Shown here one piece after another: positions 27,198 to 36,063 of a stretch of 64,000 bases of DNA (its first letter is position 1; each line of letters opens with the position of its first letter). Source of the stretch: Maribacter forsetii DSM 18668 (GTDB lineage: Bacteria; Bacteroidota; Bacteroidia; Flavobacteriales; Flavobacteriaceae). The translations under genes and the position numbers were made by a program. The notes beneath the pieces are model-generated. The model made no database searches, had not been told where the DNA came from, and saw only the letters and a program-made list of their open reading frames with translations. The DNA lies in assembly GCF_000744105.1 (NCBI RefSeq), contig NZ_JQLH01000001.1, positions 3,162,001 to 3,226,000 of the forward strand, in the 5' to 3' direction.

Positions 27198-29567
27198 TTA
27201 TTTAGTTTGAATTGTTAGTTTTTTCTCTGATTGATTACGCATGACCACTACCGTTAGCTTGCCTTCGTTTTGATAATTTTGATTGATGGTAAAGAAGTCT
27301 TTTATGGTGGCAATCGGTTTGCCCTCTACTTCTATAATTACATCTCCTTTTTTGAGACCGTTGTTTTGTACTGCGGGACTTTTGTTCCAAACCCCTAATA
27401 TGATTACTCCTGCCGCAGATTTTAATCCGTATGCAGATTGCTCTTGTTCAGAGTCTACACTTTTTAAGCTATTGCGAAGCCATTCTACTGTCGGACTTTC
27501 TTTGTCTTCGGATTTGCTTCCGGTAGTAAGTACAGGTACTTCTGGGGTTTTAGCTATCCGTTTTAAAGTTGGTATTTGCACACCAAACTCATCCATGGGA
27601 TAATTTTTAAATCCTATAGCTTTAATTAAAGAATCGTTCATGATCGTAAAATCAAGTTTTGAAGGATTCTTAAATTCCGGATTTCCGTAAACACTGTGTA
27701 TATCTCTACTATATATCTGAGATTTCATCATGCTTTCTTCATTAGGGAATAGGTTGTAATCCAAGTCTTTTCCCCAACCTTTCAATCCTACATCTTGATA
27801 TGCCTTGGCTACCACATTATGCGTAAAAACATCTAAGCTATTTGCAAACCACACATGCGGATGCAAAGAATTGTTCACCAAAATATTATTCTCTACCACA
27901 CGTTCAAAACCTTCTCGCAGTTTAATCCCATTATTTAAACACAGGTTATTGTAAATGTGATAGTTAGATGAGCCATCGTCTAAATCAATATCCCAACCAT
28001 GGTCGCATCTAAATCTATTCTGACGAATGGTCGTCGTTTTTATAGCATCCCAAGTGTACATTTTTGGGTGCTCTAAAGTCATACTATCCATCACCTTTCT
28101 ATTCGGGTGCCAAAAACGATCACGCCCCCAAGAATTGAAAGACCCATGGTCACTGGTTTCCAATACGGTATTGAAAACATCATTCTTTTCAATAAGATGT
28201 CCGCCCCAAGTACCATCGCTAATATTAATACCGGCTCTAGGCACATCATAAATGCTATTAGAACGTATGGTTATATCCATTGCCATGGCTATTTGCACAC
28301 CAGCCGTTTGTTTTTCTGTTCTGCCTATTCTGTGAATTAAGTTGTTCTCTACCAAACTGTTTCTAGGGTACAGCTCGTTTTTAGGTCCCGGTAGGGTATC
28401 CATCTCTGAATAGGGCACTACTTCTCCATACTGAAAAGCGGGTGATCTAACTGCCGAAGGATCACCAACAAAACTAATAGCACTTGCCCCACAATCATAA
28501 ATATTATTTTCGGCTATTTTTAAATTGTCATTGTACTTACTTGCAAATATGACATTACCGCCTAAATCTTTAAATATACAGCGTTTTACAGTGCAGTTTT
28601 CAGTACCTTCAAAAAATACTACTCCGCCTCTATAGATGGTCCAATCACTTCGTAATAAAGGTTCAAACTCTTCCATAAAAGTACGTTTGGTATGCTGTAA
28701 ACTTATGTTAGATATGGTTATATCTTTTACAGGATTTTCAGCAGTACCTATTAACTGAAACAGATCTTTTAAGGCCGAAACCTCAGCTGTGGTGTTTACT
28801 AGGTTCACACCCTCAGACGGATAATAATAAAGTTTTGAACTTGCTTTATCTAAAAACCACTCGCCCGGTGCATCTAACTCTTCAAACACATTTTCGACCA
28901 TTCGATATTTTTCATGAGGTCTTGATGGTCTGTTATTTTGATGACCACCTTTTAATTTTGGGGTACCATTATCATTTATTCCAGTAATTTGATAATGGAA
29001 TCCGCCCCATCTACCGCCATGCAATACATGAAAATATGCTCCTACAGGATTGTTCCATGTGGCTATTCTTTCTTTACTTATAGCATCTGACGCATGCCCT
29101 TGCCAGTACCCACCATTTTCATCATAATTTGGGTACCTTGCTAATGTTTGCGGAGTATCATCAATTATTAATTGATCAAAATCTGATTTTTTTGCAACCG
29201 AAGTGACATAAATATCTTCGTTGAATTTTTGCCAGTTTGTTTCTAGTTTTCTAGAACCCTTGATAGTAACTTTTGAAGCATCTGTTCCAGTTATTGTTAA
29301 TCCGTTTAATGAGGAATCGATTACAATGGCTTTCATTAAATAATAATCGCCATCTAAAAGCTTGACCGTTATTTCTGCATTCTCTGAAGTTCCTTTTATT
29401 TCTTTCGCTTTATGCAATGCACTTGCAATCGAATTAAACGGATGCTCTTTACTGCCATCACCTACCATTCGTTCATTAGAATCTACATATATTTCTACAG
29501 CATTATCTTCTGAAGCACAAGAGCACAACAGAACCACAGCCATGATAAAAAGTAAACATTTATTCAT
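27198..29567 (-). CDS. GH141-type beta-helix glycosidase with C-terminal PDZ domain
   Basis: 789 residues; lipobox at about Cys16-17 (VLLCSC). IYVDSN...GDGSKEHPFNSIASAL and the repeated beta-helix (about 20-640), with TWGGHLIEKNDVFNTVLETSDHGSF and NSWGRDRFW, match GH141, a family with alpha-L-fucosidase (RG-II) and xylanase members. Residues about 700-789 are a PDZ domain (GVIILGVWNKSPAVQNNGLKKG, GDVIIEVEGKPI, LTVVVMRN). A PDZ fused to a glycosidase could anchor it to a partner C-terminus in the envelope. It is 10 bp behind the esterase gene and upstream of GH29, so two fucosidase-type genes are neighbours. Confidence 0.8.
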   Translation of the reverse strand: MNKCLLFIMAVVLLCSCASEDNAVEIYVDSNERMVGDGSKEHPFNSIASALHKAKEIKGTSENAEITVKLLDGDYYLMKAIVIDSSLNGLTITGTDASKVTIKGSRKLETNWQKFNEDIYVTSVAKKSDFDQLIIDDTPQTLARYPNYDENGGYWQGHASDAISKERIATWNNPVGAYFHVLHGGRWGGFHYQITGINDNGTPKLKGGHQNNRPSRPHEKYRMVENVFEELDAPGEWFLDKASSKLYYYPSEGVNLVNTTAEVSALKDLFQLIGTAENPVKDITISNISLQHTKRTFMEEFEPLLRSDWTIYRGGVVFFEGTENCTVKRCIFKDLGGNVIFASKYNDNLKIAENNIYDCGASAISFVGDPSAVRSPAFQYGEVVPYSEMDTLPGPKNELYPRNSLVENNLIHRIGRTEKQTAGVQIAMAMDITIRSNSIYDVPRAGINISDGTWGGHLIEKNDVFNTVLETSDHGSFNSWGRDRFWHPNRKVMDSMTLEHPKMYTWDAIKTTTIRQNRFRCDHGWDIDLDDGSSNYHIYNNLCLNNGIKLREGFERVVENNILVNNSLHPHVWFANSLDVFTHNVVAKAYQDVGLKGWGKDLDYNLFPNEESMMKSQIYSRDIHSVYGNPEFKNPSKLDFTIMNDSLIKAIGFKNYPMDEFGVQIPTLKRIAKTPEVPVLTTGSKSEDKESPTVEWLRNSLKSVDSEQEQSAYGLKSAAGVIILGVWNKSPAVQNNGLKKGDVIIEVEGKPIATIKDFFTINQNYQNEGKLTVVVMRNQSEKKLTIQTK

Positions 29568-29577
29568 ATATCTAATT

Positions 29578-30480
29578 CTATTCTATTGTTGGTTCTCCTT
29601 TTATATAACCTAAAGAGCTCAAAAATTTATCAGCTTCACGAGTTGTCTTTAAATAATATTCATTTGATTTTACTCTAGGGTTAAAAAATCCATGACCTTG
29701 ACCTTTATAAATAATGACATCGCATCTGCTGAAAACCGCTTCCATTTTCGATTTGTACTCATGTGCCACAGAAACCGGAATTATCTTATCTTGGTCACCT
29801 AAAAAGAGTAATGTCGGTGGCGCACCTTTTTCTATATGATGTATGGGAGAAATTGTTAACCAGCTCTTACCCATTCTTTCATGTTGAAAACCACCCTCTC
29901 CAGGACCATTATCTACCACGGCATTATACAAAATGACGGCACTTACTTTGGTGTCAATTTTAATATCATCAATGCTGTCATTTACACCCGGAAGCAATGC
30001 TACGGCAGCAGCTAAATGACCGCCTGCAGAACCACCTGATGCTACCAATTTAGTCGTATCTATTTGTAACCTTGCTGCATTATGTTTCAAAAAACGAACT
30101 GCCGATTTTGCATCTTTTACAGATTCATAAGGTGTGGTACCCTGTCTGCTTTTTACTCTATAATCTGCTAATACCGTTACCATACCACGTGAAGCAAAAT
30201 ATCCTGCTTGACCCCTGAATTGATCTAAAGTTCCTCCATTCCAACCTCCTCCGTAGAAGAAAATGATCGCTGGGAATTTTTTAGTCGAAGTCCAGTTATC
30301 CGGTGAATACAATTCCATTTTCAAAGTATCTCCATTAACCACTTTGTAGACCAATTCTTTTAACTGTTTACCTGGTATTGAAATACTATATTTCTTTTGA
30401 GCGCTCACAAATATGCTAGCCGAAATGCACAACGCGACCAATATTCTTCTTATACCAATATGTTGTAGCCTACTTTTCAT
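29578..30480 (-). CDS. Alpha/beta-hydrolase carbohydrate esterase
   Basis: I place the start at 30480 (MKSRLQHIG), not 30504, because it gives a standard signal peptide (ending FVSAQ) and cuts the overlap with the upstream gene to 11 bp. The oxyanion segment is FFYGGGWNGG, the nucleophile is Ser in ASGGSAGGHL (residue 151 from this start), the acid is in FLGDQDKIIPV and the His in GQGHGFF. The form is that of the hormone-sensitive-lipase/BD-FAE-like esterases common in PULs. It likely removes acetyl or similar groups from the polysaccharide. The overlap with the lyase gene suggests translational coupling. Confidence 0.87.
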   Translation of the reverse strand: MKSRLQHIGIRRILVALCISASIFVSAQKKYSISIPGKQLKELVYKVVNGDTLKMELYSPDNWTSTKKFPAIIFFYGGGWNGGTLDQFRGQAGYFASRGMVTVLADYRVKSRQGTTPYESVKDAKSAVRFLKHNAARLQIDTTKLVASGGSAGGHLAAAVALLPGVNDSIDDIKIDTKVSAVILYNAVVDNGPGEGGFQHERMGKSWLTISPIHHIEKGAPPTLLFLGDQDKIIPVSVAHEYKSKMEAVFSRCDVIIYKGQGHGFFNPRVKSNEYYLKTTREADKFLSSLGYIKGEPTIE

Positions 30481-33283
30481 TTGTACTATTTTGAATTTTA
30501 ACAAGCACTTTTGAATACCCTTTTGATAATCTGAATTCTAACTGTGCATCGTTTGCCCAACTTTTTAGTCCTCTTCTTTTGTCTACTAATTTATCACCTT
30601 CAAATAAATGCAATACTGCTTCCTTTCCTTTTGCTGGTTTTGGAATATTAAATACCAACGGATGATCGTTCTGAATCAAAATTTCATCTCCTTCAATTTC
30701 AAAGGATATAGTAACTGATTCACCTGATGCTAGAACTCCCCAATTATTTTGTTCAAACCTATACATTCCTGAAAGGAAGATAAAAGTTGGTTGCTCTTTA
30801 TTCTTATCTGTTCTTACGACGGACATTAATCCTTTTTGATACAAATCTTCCTGCGCTAGAATTGTATTTTCATCCTCATTGACTATCAACTTATCTTGTG
30901 TTATACCATCACTAAATTTCACAGCTACTTCTTGGGCGGTACTGTTTTCATCAATTTGTAAAAAATTAACTTCAGAAATAGGATTGTTTCCTGTTACATC
31001 TAACGGATTGAATACCATTGCAAACGGATTATCCCAAGCTTCCGCATTGCGCTGTACCATAAGAGTTGGAACCGGTTTATTCAATAATTCCTTTGGTGTA
31101 GTTGCGCTTGTGGATGCTTTAGATTTTGGCGCCATTGCCGTAAACAAATTTTGATCGGCACTACCCTTTACCCAAACTTCCATAATATTTGAAGTACGCC
31201 CTTCGGTATTAAAACTGAAATTTGCCTGAACAGCTTTCGGCGTCGTCAATTTCTTTTTTTCAGTCAAATAATCGTATGCTTTTATATCGCCTTGGTGACT
31301 TCCTAAATCTTTCGTGGCTTCCAATTTCACTAACCCTTCCGTTGTATTCAATTTTAATTCTGTACCTAGATTATGATAGAAATAATCATGCCGTTGCAAC
31401 ACATCATTTTGTTTTCTGGATCTAAAAACATCAACCATATAACCATCTCCTGCAGGACCTTTTATCAGCGATGTAAACCGTAATTGTTTTGCTTCGGTTT
31501 TTGGCTCTGTAAACGAGACATTTGAGAATGTAATTTTATCGAAATTTGAAGATGTGCCAGATTTTGGGAAGCTGTTTTCCAATTTAAAAGGATGATAGCT
31601 ACGCATTGCCGCATAGTCTGAAATACCATCTACTACTACCGTATTATGTGCAGGCATTCTAGAATAGTATTGCCTATGATCATCATGCCAATAGCTAGAA
31701 CCCTTACCCATATCTGGACCTAGAACATAGCCATTTGCATACAACTCTATTGATACTCCATTCGCATGTGCATGATTGCCATATGTTCCGGTGGTTGCCA
31801 CCATGACGGCATTATCTCCACTACCCATTCTTTGGTTAAACCAACTGACATTAGGCGCATAAAATGTAGGAGATACCAATTGACTTTTAAGCTCTTCATT
31901 TAATTGAACTGATGGTATATCATTAACATAAAAGAATAATTGGAACAAGTCTTTTGCCTCTCTTTTATAATTGCCTTCAGCAATCATATCATCAAGTAAA
32001 CTCGATATCACTTTTAACTTCTCTTGCTGATTGTATTTGTGATAATTGGAAATCAGTAATTCAAAATTTTCGGCTGGCAGTTTTTTATGTGCAGAATCGC
32101 CAAAACCAATAGTATGACCTGATGGAAAAAGGTATTGAAAAGATGACAAAGCGGCTTTTTCGACTACCGGGAAATTAGATAATTCATTTACATCTGTGAA
32201 ATTATCCAATAGGGTGATGATATTTAAAAGTGTAGTAATCACATGAACGGAATATGAAGCCGACTCGGGCCAAATGCCGTTTTCTTGATCATAGACCAGT
32301 AAAGATTCTTTAATTGAAATTTGTCTATCGGTCGACGTATTAAATGTATGTTCTAAATAGTATTCCCTGCCCTTACAATTTTTATAATTTTTATTTGGCT
32401 CTAAGACCAAAGCTACATAGGTTAAAAACCGCGCTTGAAACAAGTTCCAATTATTATTAGGTATCCCATTTTTAATAATCTGATCCCCCCATTTTTGAAA
32501 AACGGCCTCGCAATGAGCGAGGTTCATTTTTTGAGATTGAAAATGTTCGTATAAAAAGTCGTAAGTGGTAATTAAACTAATTAACACCTTTTCATGAATA
32601 ACCTCAAAAGTGGCTAATCCAGAAATAAATTGTTGGTTCGTATTTTCTAAATCTACAGGGGCATCCCTAAAATACATACCCTCTATGTAGGTGGTAAAAA
32701 CTGGTGTTGCAAAATCAGCATACGTTTTATCACCGGTAACCCAATACAAAAAAGCTGCATCTTCTACTAAAGACATGATCTTACGGTTAATACCTTCTAT
32801 GATATGACCAGATTCTTTAGGTGCTATCCACTCTTTTTTTCCTGTCTTTTTATGCTCTAAATACAATCCTTTGGCGTCATCGGAATAAGGTAATACATTT
32901 TCTAAAGATGGCGACCTATAGTCTGTAGCCCAATCTCTTGTACCTGAAAATCGTACCGTAGGCACGGGAGCTTTTCCTTCTGAATGTGAAAAATCACCGC
33001 CTTTTAAAAAAACTTTATCATGCCTGGTTTTCCAGTTCATCTGTAGTCTTGAAACCAACCACTCTGGATTTTGCTGCCAAAGCTCAATATACTTTTGCAA
33101 ACCCTCTTTCTTCCTTTCAATTAAGTCTTTTTTCCATATTACAGTTTTTAAGGATGCTTTAAAAGCATCTTTTTCTTTATTAGTAACATATATTCTTGGA
33201 TGACTTTCTTCTTGCCCGTAGCCAGGTTTTAGCCCTAGCCACACACAAATTATTAAAACAATATATATACCTGTTCTACCCAT
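30470..33283 (-). CDS. Heparinase II/III-fold polysaccharide lyase-like protein
   Basis: 937 residues; signal peptide 1-24 (GYGQE). Same two-part build as 17196-19943: alpha-toroid with NNWNLFQA near residue 295, then beta-part with GNHAHANGVSIELY, YYSRMPAHNTVVVDG and HDYFYHNLG. The two share many blocks over their whole length, yet their C-terminal 200 residues diverge, so they may cut different linkages or sulfation patterns. It is flanked by the sulfatase (33 bp upstream) and an overlapping esterase gene. Beta-elimination would give the unsaturated ends removed by GH88. PL family number not assignable here. Confidence 0.85.
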   Translation of the reverse strand: MGRTGIYIVLIICVWLGLKPGYGQEESHPRIYVTNKEKDAFKASLKTVIWKKDLIERKKEGLQKYIELWQQNPEWLVSRLQMNWKTRHDKVFLKGGDFSHSEGKAPVPTVRFSGTRDWATDYRSPSLENVLPYSDDAKGLYLEHKKTGKKEWIAPKESGHIIEGINRKIMSLVEDAAFLYWVTGDKTYADFATPVFTTYIEGMYFRDAPVDLENTNQQFISGLATFEVIHEKVLISLITTYDFLYEHFQSQKMNLAHCEAVFQKWGDQIIKNGIPNNNWNLFQARFLTYVALVLEPNKNYKNCKGREYYLEHTFNTSTDRQISIKESLLVYDQENGIWPESASYSVHVITTLLNIITLLDNFTDVNELSNFPVVEKAALSSFQYLFPSGHTIGFGDSAHKKLPAENFELLISNYHKYNQQEKLKVISSLLDDMIAEGNYKREAKDLFQLFFYVNDIPSVQLNEELKSQLVSPTFYAPNVSWFNQRMGSGDNAVMVATTGTYGNHAHANGVSIELYANGYVLGPDMGKGSSYWHDDHRQYYSRMPAHNTVVVDGISDYAAMRSYHPFKLENSFPKSGTSSNFDKITFSNVSFTEPKTEAKQLRFTSLIKGPAGDGYMVDVFRSRKQNDVLQRHDYFYHNLGTELKLNTTEGLVKLEATKDLGSHQGDIKAYDYLTEKKKLTTPKAVQANFSFNTEGRTSNIMEVWVKGSADQNLFTAMAPKSKASTSATTPKELLNKPVPTLMVQRNAEAWDNPFAMVFNPLDVTGNNPISEVNFLQIDENSTAQEVAVKFSDGITQDKLIVNEDENTILAQEDLYQKGLMSVVRTDKNKEQPTFIFLSGMYRFEQNNWGVLASGESVTISFEIEGDEILIQNDHPLVFNIPKPAKGKEAVLHLFEGDKLVDKRRGLKSWANDAQLEFRLSKGYSKVLVKIQNSTNEK

Positions 33284-33316
33284 TTATTTATTTCTATCGC
33301 TGTTTATTTTTCGGTT

Positions 33317-34987
33317 TTAATGCAACGGTACTGTTTCTGCATCTGGGTTATTCATTGCTTCAATATATTTTCTTAAAATCTCTTGATCCAACTCAGAACT
33401 GTCTCCGTATTGATCGCGTAAACCCTGTAGCTGCTCTTTCAGTTCTACTACAACATTAGCATATGCAGGATCATCTATAACATTCTTCATTTCTTGAGTA
33501 TCTTTCTTTCGGTCATATAATTCCCATTCGTCTACATCATAGTAAAAATGTGCTAGTTTATATTCTTGCGTAATAATGGCATAATGTCTTTTAACCATAT
33601 GAATTCCTGGGTATTCGTAATAATGATAGTATACCGCTTCTCTCGTCCATTCTTCATCATTTCCTAAGAGTAATGGCAATAAGCTTTCCCCCTGCATATC
33701 AGATGGTGCATCAATTCCTGCAATTTCTAAAATGGTTTGTGCAAAATCTAAATTTTGAACCATTTCGGTATTGGTTATACCTGGTTGAATGACATTTGGC
33801 CATTTGATCAACAATGGTGTTTTGAAAGATTCATCATAAACGAAGCGCTTATCAAACCACCCATGTTCTCCCAAATAAAAACCTTGATCTGATGTGTAAA
33901 TAACTACCGTATTTTCTGCTAATTTAGTTTCATCCAAATAATCTAAAAGGCGACCCACATTCTCATCTACCGATGCAATACAGCCTAAATAATCTTGCAT
34001 ATAACGTTGGTAACGCCAGCGCATTAGTTCTTTCTCGCTCATTTCTGGATATTTGGCTTTGAAATCTTCGATTACTGGACCATAGATCGAATCCCAAACG
34101 GCACGTTGATCTTTTTTCATACGCCCTACCTCTCTTTCAAAAGCTTCTAGATCCCAGCCAGATGTATCTTTTAGACCAAGCTTTTTCATAACCTCGGGGT
34201 ACACTTTTGAATCACCTGCCCAGTTCATGTGTTCCAACAAATTCATTTCTGCTGTTTTGGCCGCAGTACCCCTACCCTCATAATCATCAAACAAAGTTAA
34301 TGGCTCTACAAATGTTTTTTTTGTGTATTCTTTAAAATGGCGAGGTGCCGGTAACCATTCTCTATGTGGTGCTTTTTGCATGGAGAACAACATAAAGGGC
34401 TTGTCCGCTTGTCTTCTGTTTTCTAACCAGTCAATAGTCATGTCCATAATAATATCCGTAACATAGCCTTCAACAGTTATTGTGCCTTCATTGGTATTAA
34501 AATCAGGATTGTAATATTGCCCTTGCCCTGGTAAGATTTTAAATTCATCGATTCCTTTCGGATTATTCCCAAAATGTAACTTTCCGAACATTGCTGTTTG
34601 ATAACCCGCTTGTTGCATTAACTGAGGAAAAGTGATCTGCGATTCATCAAAAGGGAATACATTGTCTACCTTTCCATGAATATGACAATGCTTACCGGTT
34701 AGTATTGTTGCTCTTGATGGTGCACAAATAGAGTTAGATACGCAAGCATTGGTAAACTTAATACCCTCATGAGCAATTCGGTCTATATTTGGAGTTTCGA
34801 TCAAATGATTGCTATATGCACTGATGGCCTGGTAGGCATGGTCATCTGACATCATGAAGATTATATTGGGTCGTTTTGGTAAAACAAGTACCTCTTTTTT
34901 ATTTTCTTTTCCCTTTTCTGTTTTACATGACATTACCACCATAAATAAAAAAAGAAATGTAAATTTTGAGAGATATTTTAGATTCAT
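33317..34987 (-). CDS. S1-family sulfatase, lipoprotein
   Basis: 556 residues; lipobox Cys21 (VVMSC). PNIIFMMSDDHAYQA binds metal, Cys88 in CAPSRATILTGKH is the formylglycine precursor, and YTSDQGFYLGEHGWFDKR completes the site. The SDDHAYQA start and the GEHGWFDK segment are typical of the N-acetylglucosamine-6-sulfatase-like branch. It is the longest sulfatase of the window, with an insertion around 230-330 (ANKTAEMN to RYQRYMQDY region). A possible terminator lies between it and the preceding esterase gene, so it may have its own promoter; I found no convincing HTCS repeat there. Confidence 0.92.
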   Translation of the reverse strand: MNLKYLSKFTFLFLFMVVMSCKTEKGKENKKEVLVLPKRPNIIFMMSDDHAYQAISAYSNHLIETPNIDRIAHEGIKFTNACVSNSICAPSRATILTGKHCHIHGKVDNVFPFDESQITFPQLMQQAGYQTAMFGKLHFGNNPKGIDEFKILPGQGQYYNPDFNTNEGTITVEGYVTDIIMDMTIDWLENRRQADKPFMLFSMQKAPHREWLPAPRHFKEYTKKTFVEPLTLFDDYEGRGTAAKTAEMNLLEHMNWAGDSKVYPEVMKKLGLKDTSGWDLEAFEREVGRMKKDQRAVWDSIYGPVIEDFKAKYPEMSEKELMRWRYQRYMQDYLGCIASVDENVGRLLDYLDETKLAENTVVIYTSDQGFYLGEHGWFDKRFVYDESFKTPLLIKWPNVIQPGITNTEMVQNLDFAQTILEIAGIDAPSDMQGESLLPLLLGNDEEWTREAVYYHYYEYPGIHMVKRHYAIITQEYKLAHFYYDVDEWELYDRKKDTQEMKNVIDDPAYANVVVELKEQLQGLRDQYGDSSELDQEILRKYIEAMNNPDAETVPLH

Positions 34988-35150
34988 AATTTTTTGGTTG
35001 ATTTTAGTTTTTCGCTGCTATATCCGGCAGGATTTTTCGCATTTTTAAATTAAATTACTGCTTTACCTTCTTCTCCTTAACCAGTTGCTTTTTTCTTGTC
35101 TGTTATACAGATTCTCCGATGAATTAGTTCTTAGTAAAAACTTGCATACC

Positions 35151-35185
35151 CAAATATTGCATTACTATTATCAGCGCTAAACAAA
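35151..35185 (-). promoter_or_regulatory. Weak candidate sigma-type promoter of the 34987 sulfatase unit
   Basis: Read on the - strand: TTTG (35185-35182), 23 bp, then AATATTTG (35158-35151), near the Bacteroidetes -33/-7 consensus TTTG and TAnnTTTG. The spacing is at the long end and the -7 has one mismatch. No HTCS direct repeat is attached. Confidence 0.3.
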
Positions 35186-35187
35186 AC

Positions 35188-35211
35188 CCTCAATTTTTTT
35201 AATATTTGAGG
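35188..35211 (-). terminator. Candidate terminator hairpin after the esterase
   Basis: CCTCAA (35188-35193) pairs with TTGAGG (35206-35211) around a 12-nt AT loop, just past the stop of the esterase at 35223. The stem is short and on the - strand it is followed by GTTTTGTTTAG, a moderate T-rich tail. Confidence 0.4.
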
Positions 35212-35222
35212 TTATAAATTCA

Positions 35223-36056
35223 CTATTCTACTTGTTCTAATTTGTTGAAGAAATCATTAAAAAACAACAATTGATACTTAATAGAATTTCTCCAATAATC
35301 TGTATTATGCTTACCTGGTCTTTCCGTATAATCATGCGGAATTTTTCTTTCTATTAATTTCTCATGTAATCTCTTATTATCTGGATAGAAGAAATCCTCT
35401 GTTCCGCAATCTATCTGAAAAATTAACTTTTTATCGCTAATTAGATGTATTAAATTGATGACACTATTCTCCTCCCAATACTCTGGATGCTCAGTTATAC
35501 TTCCCAAACGTTTTTGTATCTCCCATCGTAAACCATAGGGTCTTAAATCAACACCACCACTCATACTAGCCGCAGCGCCCCAAATATCCGTATGTCTAAA
35601 AGCCAAGTATAATGCACCATGCCCACCCATACTTAAACCAGAAATTGCTCTACCTTTTGCCTCTGTAACGGTATTATATTTTTCATCGACAGAGGCTATA
35701 AGTTCTTCTGAAACATATGCTTCATATTTATAAGTTGAATCTATTGGGCTATCTAAGTACCAACTTGTTCTTTCACCATCAGGACATACAATTATTACAT
35801 TATAATAATCTGAGTATTCCTTTAATTTAGGTGCTACTTTTAACCACGTTTTATAATCTCCACCTGCACCATGCAATAAATAAACAACTGAATAGGCGCT
35901 CTCTTTTTTTGCATAACCTTCTGGCGTAATAACAACATTTTTAATGTCCTTATTCATTGCATTACTATGCACTATTAGCGTATCTACATCACCGGCAAAA
36001 ACAAAAATGTTGATATGAAAAAATAGAATTATGCACCCAAATACTTTCTTACTCAT
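35223..36056 (-). CDS. Esterase D / CE1-like esterase
   Basis: 277 residues; signal peptide 1-22 (FVFAGD). VVYLLHGAGGDYKTW carries the oxyanion hole, Ser142 in ISGLSMGGHGAL is the nucleophile, the Asp is in DCGTEDFFYP and the His in RPGKHNTDYW. This is the esterase D/feruloyl esterase/CE1 type, acting on acetyl, feruloyl or similar esters on sugars. It is 7 bp after the sugar porter and is the third gene of the unit headed by GH88. The natural ester is unknown. Confidence 0.88.
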   Translation of the reverse strand: MSKKVFGCIILFFHINIFVFAGDVDTLIVHSNAMNKDIKNVVITPEGYAKKESAYSVVYLLHGAGGDYKTWLKVAPKLKEYSDYYNVIIVCPDGERTSWYLDSPIDSTYKYEAYVSEELIASVDEKYNTVTEAKGRAISGLSMGGHGALYLAFRHTDIWGAAASMSGGVDLRPYGLRWEIQKRLGSITEHPEYWEENSVINLIHLISDKKLIFQIDCGTEDFFYPDNKRLHEKLIERKIPHDYTERPGKHNTDYWRNSIKYQLLFFNDFFNKLEQVE

Positions 36057-36063
36057 ACTATAA

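Noticed and set aside
35213..35220. TATAAATT near the end of the esterase gene
   Set aside because: It is next to a hairpin, incomplete and has no second half-site.
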